Program-made: the position numbers and the translations under genes | DNA from: Mucilaginibacter sp. JRF | Lineage (GTDB): Bacteria; Bacteroidota; Bacteroidia; Sphingobacteriales; Sphingobacteriaceae | DNA length: 64,000 bases | NCBI RefSeq assembly: GCF_015223065.1 | Contig: NZ_JADFBY010000001.1 | Span: 992,001 to 1,056,000, forward strand | Direction of reading: 5' to 3' | Notes under the pieces: generated by a model | Database searches by the model: none | Told to the model about the DNA's origin: nothing | The model's input: the letters and a program-made list of their open reading frames with translations, nothing else | Shown here: positions 63,062-64,000 of the stretch, piece by piece | Layout of the letters: every line of letters begins with the position of its first letter | Position numbering within the stretch: the first letter of the stretch is position 1

Positions 63062-64000
63062 ATGGGATACACAGGTAATATGCGATGCATGTTTATGGGA
63101 TTGCCAAATTCAGGTAAATCCTCTTTTATTGGAGCTTTTTGGCATGTTGTTGATTCTGGAGAAATCGAAGATTCCTATACGGTAGATGTTCAACCTAATG
63201 ACAGAGAATATTTAAATGAGTTACGCGATAGCTTTTTAGGCTGCAAGGCTCCTGAACGCACCAAAACCGAATTTGTAAAACAAATCGATTTAGACGTTAA
63301 AGACAATTCCACTGGTAATAAAGCGACTTTTACATTTCCTGATTTATCAGGAGAAACTTTTGAATCGCAATTTGAATATAGAAAAATCACCAAAACCTAC
63401 TTGGCTGATATTGAAGAATGTGATTCAATAATACTATTTGTCAATCCAGAATTCTTGAAGAAGCCCAATTTAATTACAGATGCCGATGCTATGCTTGACG
63501 AATCAGAAGGCGGCATTAGTCAGGAAGAGGCAGAGGTTGTCCAAAACGTAGAAGTAAAGGAAGAAGCCAATTTAAATACCAATCAGTCTGTAGATGAGGC
63601 ATCTGGGCAAGCGGAGGCATCCGATTTAAAGAATGATGTTAAGGAAATTGTTGAATGGACGCCAAAAATGTGTCAATCACAAGTTATGCTTGTTGATTTA
63701 CTTCAAATTATTGAAAATAAGTTGATAAAACCTTGTAAGATCAGTATCGTGATTTCTGCATGGGATTTAATTCTTGAAATTCCAGAAATTGTAGAGCCGC
63801 GAAAAACTCCGAAGGAATGGTTGGCAACAAACTTGCCGTTACTAAATCAGTATTTAACTGCCAATTTTGAATTCTACACGTTCAAAGTTTTTGGGATAAG
63901 TGCCCAAGGAGCAGCCTACAGCAAATTAAAAAATGGCAACAAAAAATTGCTTTCCTTTGCAAAGCAATCTGAAAGGATAAAAGTTCAAGATGGCGAATCT
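63062..64000 (+). CDS. Second TRAFAC-like GTPase, cut by the window end
   Basis: 313 residues are visible from an ATG 3 bp after the preceding stop, and the frame runs off the window. Motifs: P-loop GLPNSGKS (13-20), G3 DLSG (94-97), G4-like SAWD (232-235). An acidic low-complexity insertion (about 140-195) lies between G3 and G4. The same DxSG and -WD variants in both GTPases argue that they evolved as a pair. The missing C-terminus and further genes probably lie beyond the window. Confidence 0.8.
   Translation, partial: MGYTGNMRCMFMGLPNSGKSSFIGAFWHVVDSGEIEDSYTVDVQPNDREYLNELRDSFLGCKAPERTKTEFVKQIDLDVKDNSTGNKATFTFPDLSGETFESQFEYRKITKTYLADIEECDSIILFVNPEFLKKPNLITDADAMLDESEGGISQEEAEVVQNVEVKEEANLNTNQSVDEASGQAEASDLKNDVKEIVEWTPKMCQSQVMLVDLLQIIENKLIKPCKISIVISAWDLILEIPEIVEPRKTPKEWLATNLPLLNQYLTANFEFYTFKVFGISAQGAAYSKLKNGNKKLLSFAKQSERIKVQDGES

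Noticed and set aside
1..64000. tRNA or rRNA genes
   Set aside because: No cloverleaf with a GTTCGA-type T-arm and no rRNA segments were noticed by eye on either strand; RNase P RNA is the only RNA gene I can support.

Overview
The window looks like a chromosome segment of a Bacteroidota bacterium, most likely family Sphingobacteriaceae (Mucilaginibacter or Pedobacter-like). The signs are SusC/SusD pairs with fasciclin, discoidin, PA14 and PKD lipoproteins, TAnnTTTG-type promoter elements a few bases ahead of start codons, almost no Shine-Dalgarno sites, and a bacterial-type RNase P RNA. Family names here come from recognising motifs by eye; no database search was run.

Layout. (1) 1-6.2 kb: a tripartite RND efflux operon (outer-membrane factor, lipoprotein adaptor, permease), preceded by the tail of a possible regulator. 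(2) 6.2-14.2 kb: housekeeping genes (ung, lysS, alaS, aroQ, xerD) with several clear terminators and a 16-copy 7-bp tandem repeat that supplies the ung stop codon. (3) 14.7-32.7 kb: one long apparent operon of 11 genes with two SusC/SusD pairs and seven surface lipoproteins carrying binding modules. No glycan-degrading enzyme is visible, and the one enzyme-like protein has lost metal ligands. (4) 32.7-53.7 kb: a metallo-beta-lactamase-fold hydrolase, a sigma-54-type response regulator, rnpB, a cytochrome c/SCO pair, a GH1 beta-glucosidase, two related histidine kinases, folB, a small heat-shock protein, a 1-Cys peroxiredoxin, a cold-shock protein, an MFS carrier, hemF, gyrA and two TPR proteins. 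(5) 53.8-58.9 kb: an AT-rich accessory region with a decayed Mu/TniAB-type transposition module (transposase in three frames, ATPase with an in-frame stop), an XRE regulator, a large nested hairpin and a frameshifted serine recombinase. (6) 59.3-64 kb, running off the window: a tight operon of a small PHA-granule-region-like protein, a frameshifted calcineurin-like metallophosphoesterase, an all-helical protein of GASH type and two TRAFAC-like GTPases. This matches the layout of predicted GTPase-centred conflict (defence) systems and is the most interesting part.

How the parts fit. Housekeeping genes are intact throughout the first 53.7 kb. Every gene disruption seen lies between 53.8 and 60.1 kb, so this stretch is probably a decaying mobile/defence island inserted after the gyrA-TPR block, although homopolymer sequencing errors cannot be excluded. 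The SusCD locus probably binds and imports an unknown polymer or builds a surface-binding complex. No dedicated regulator lies next to it.
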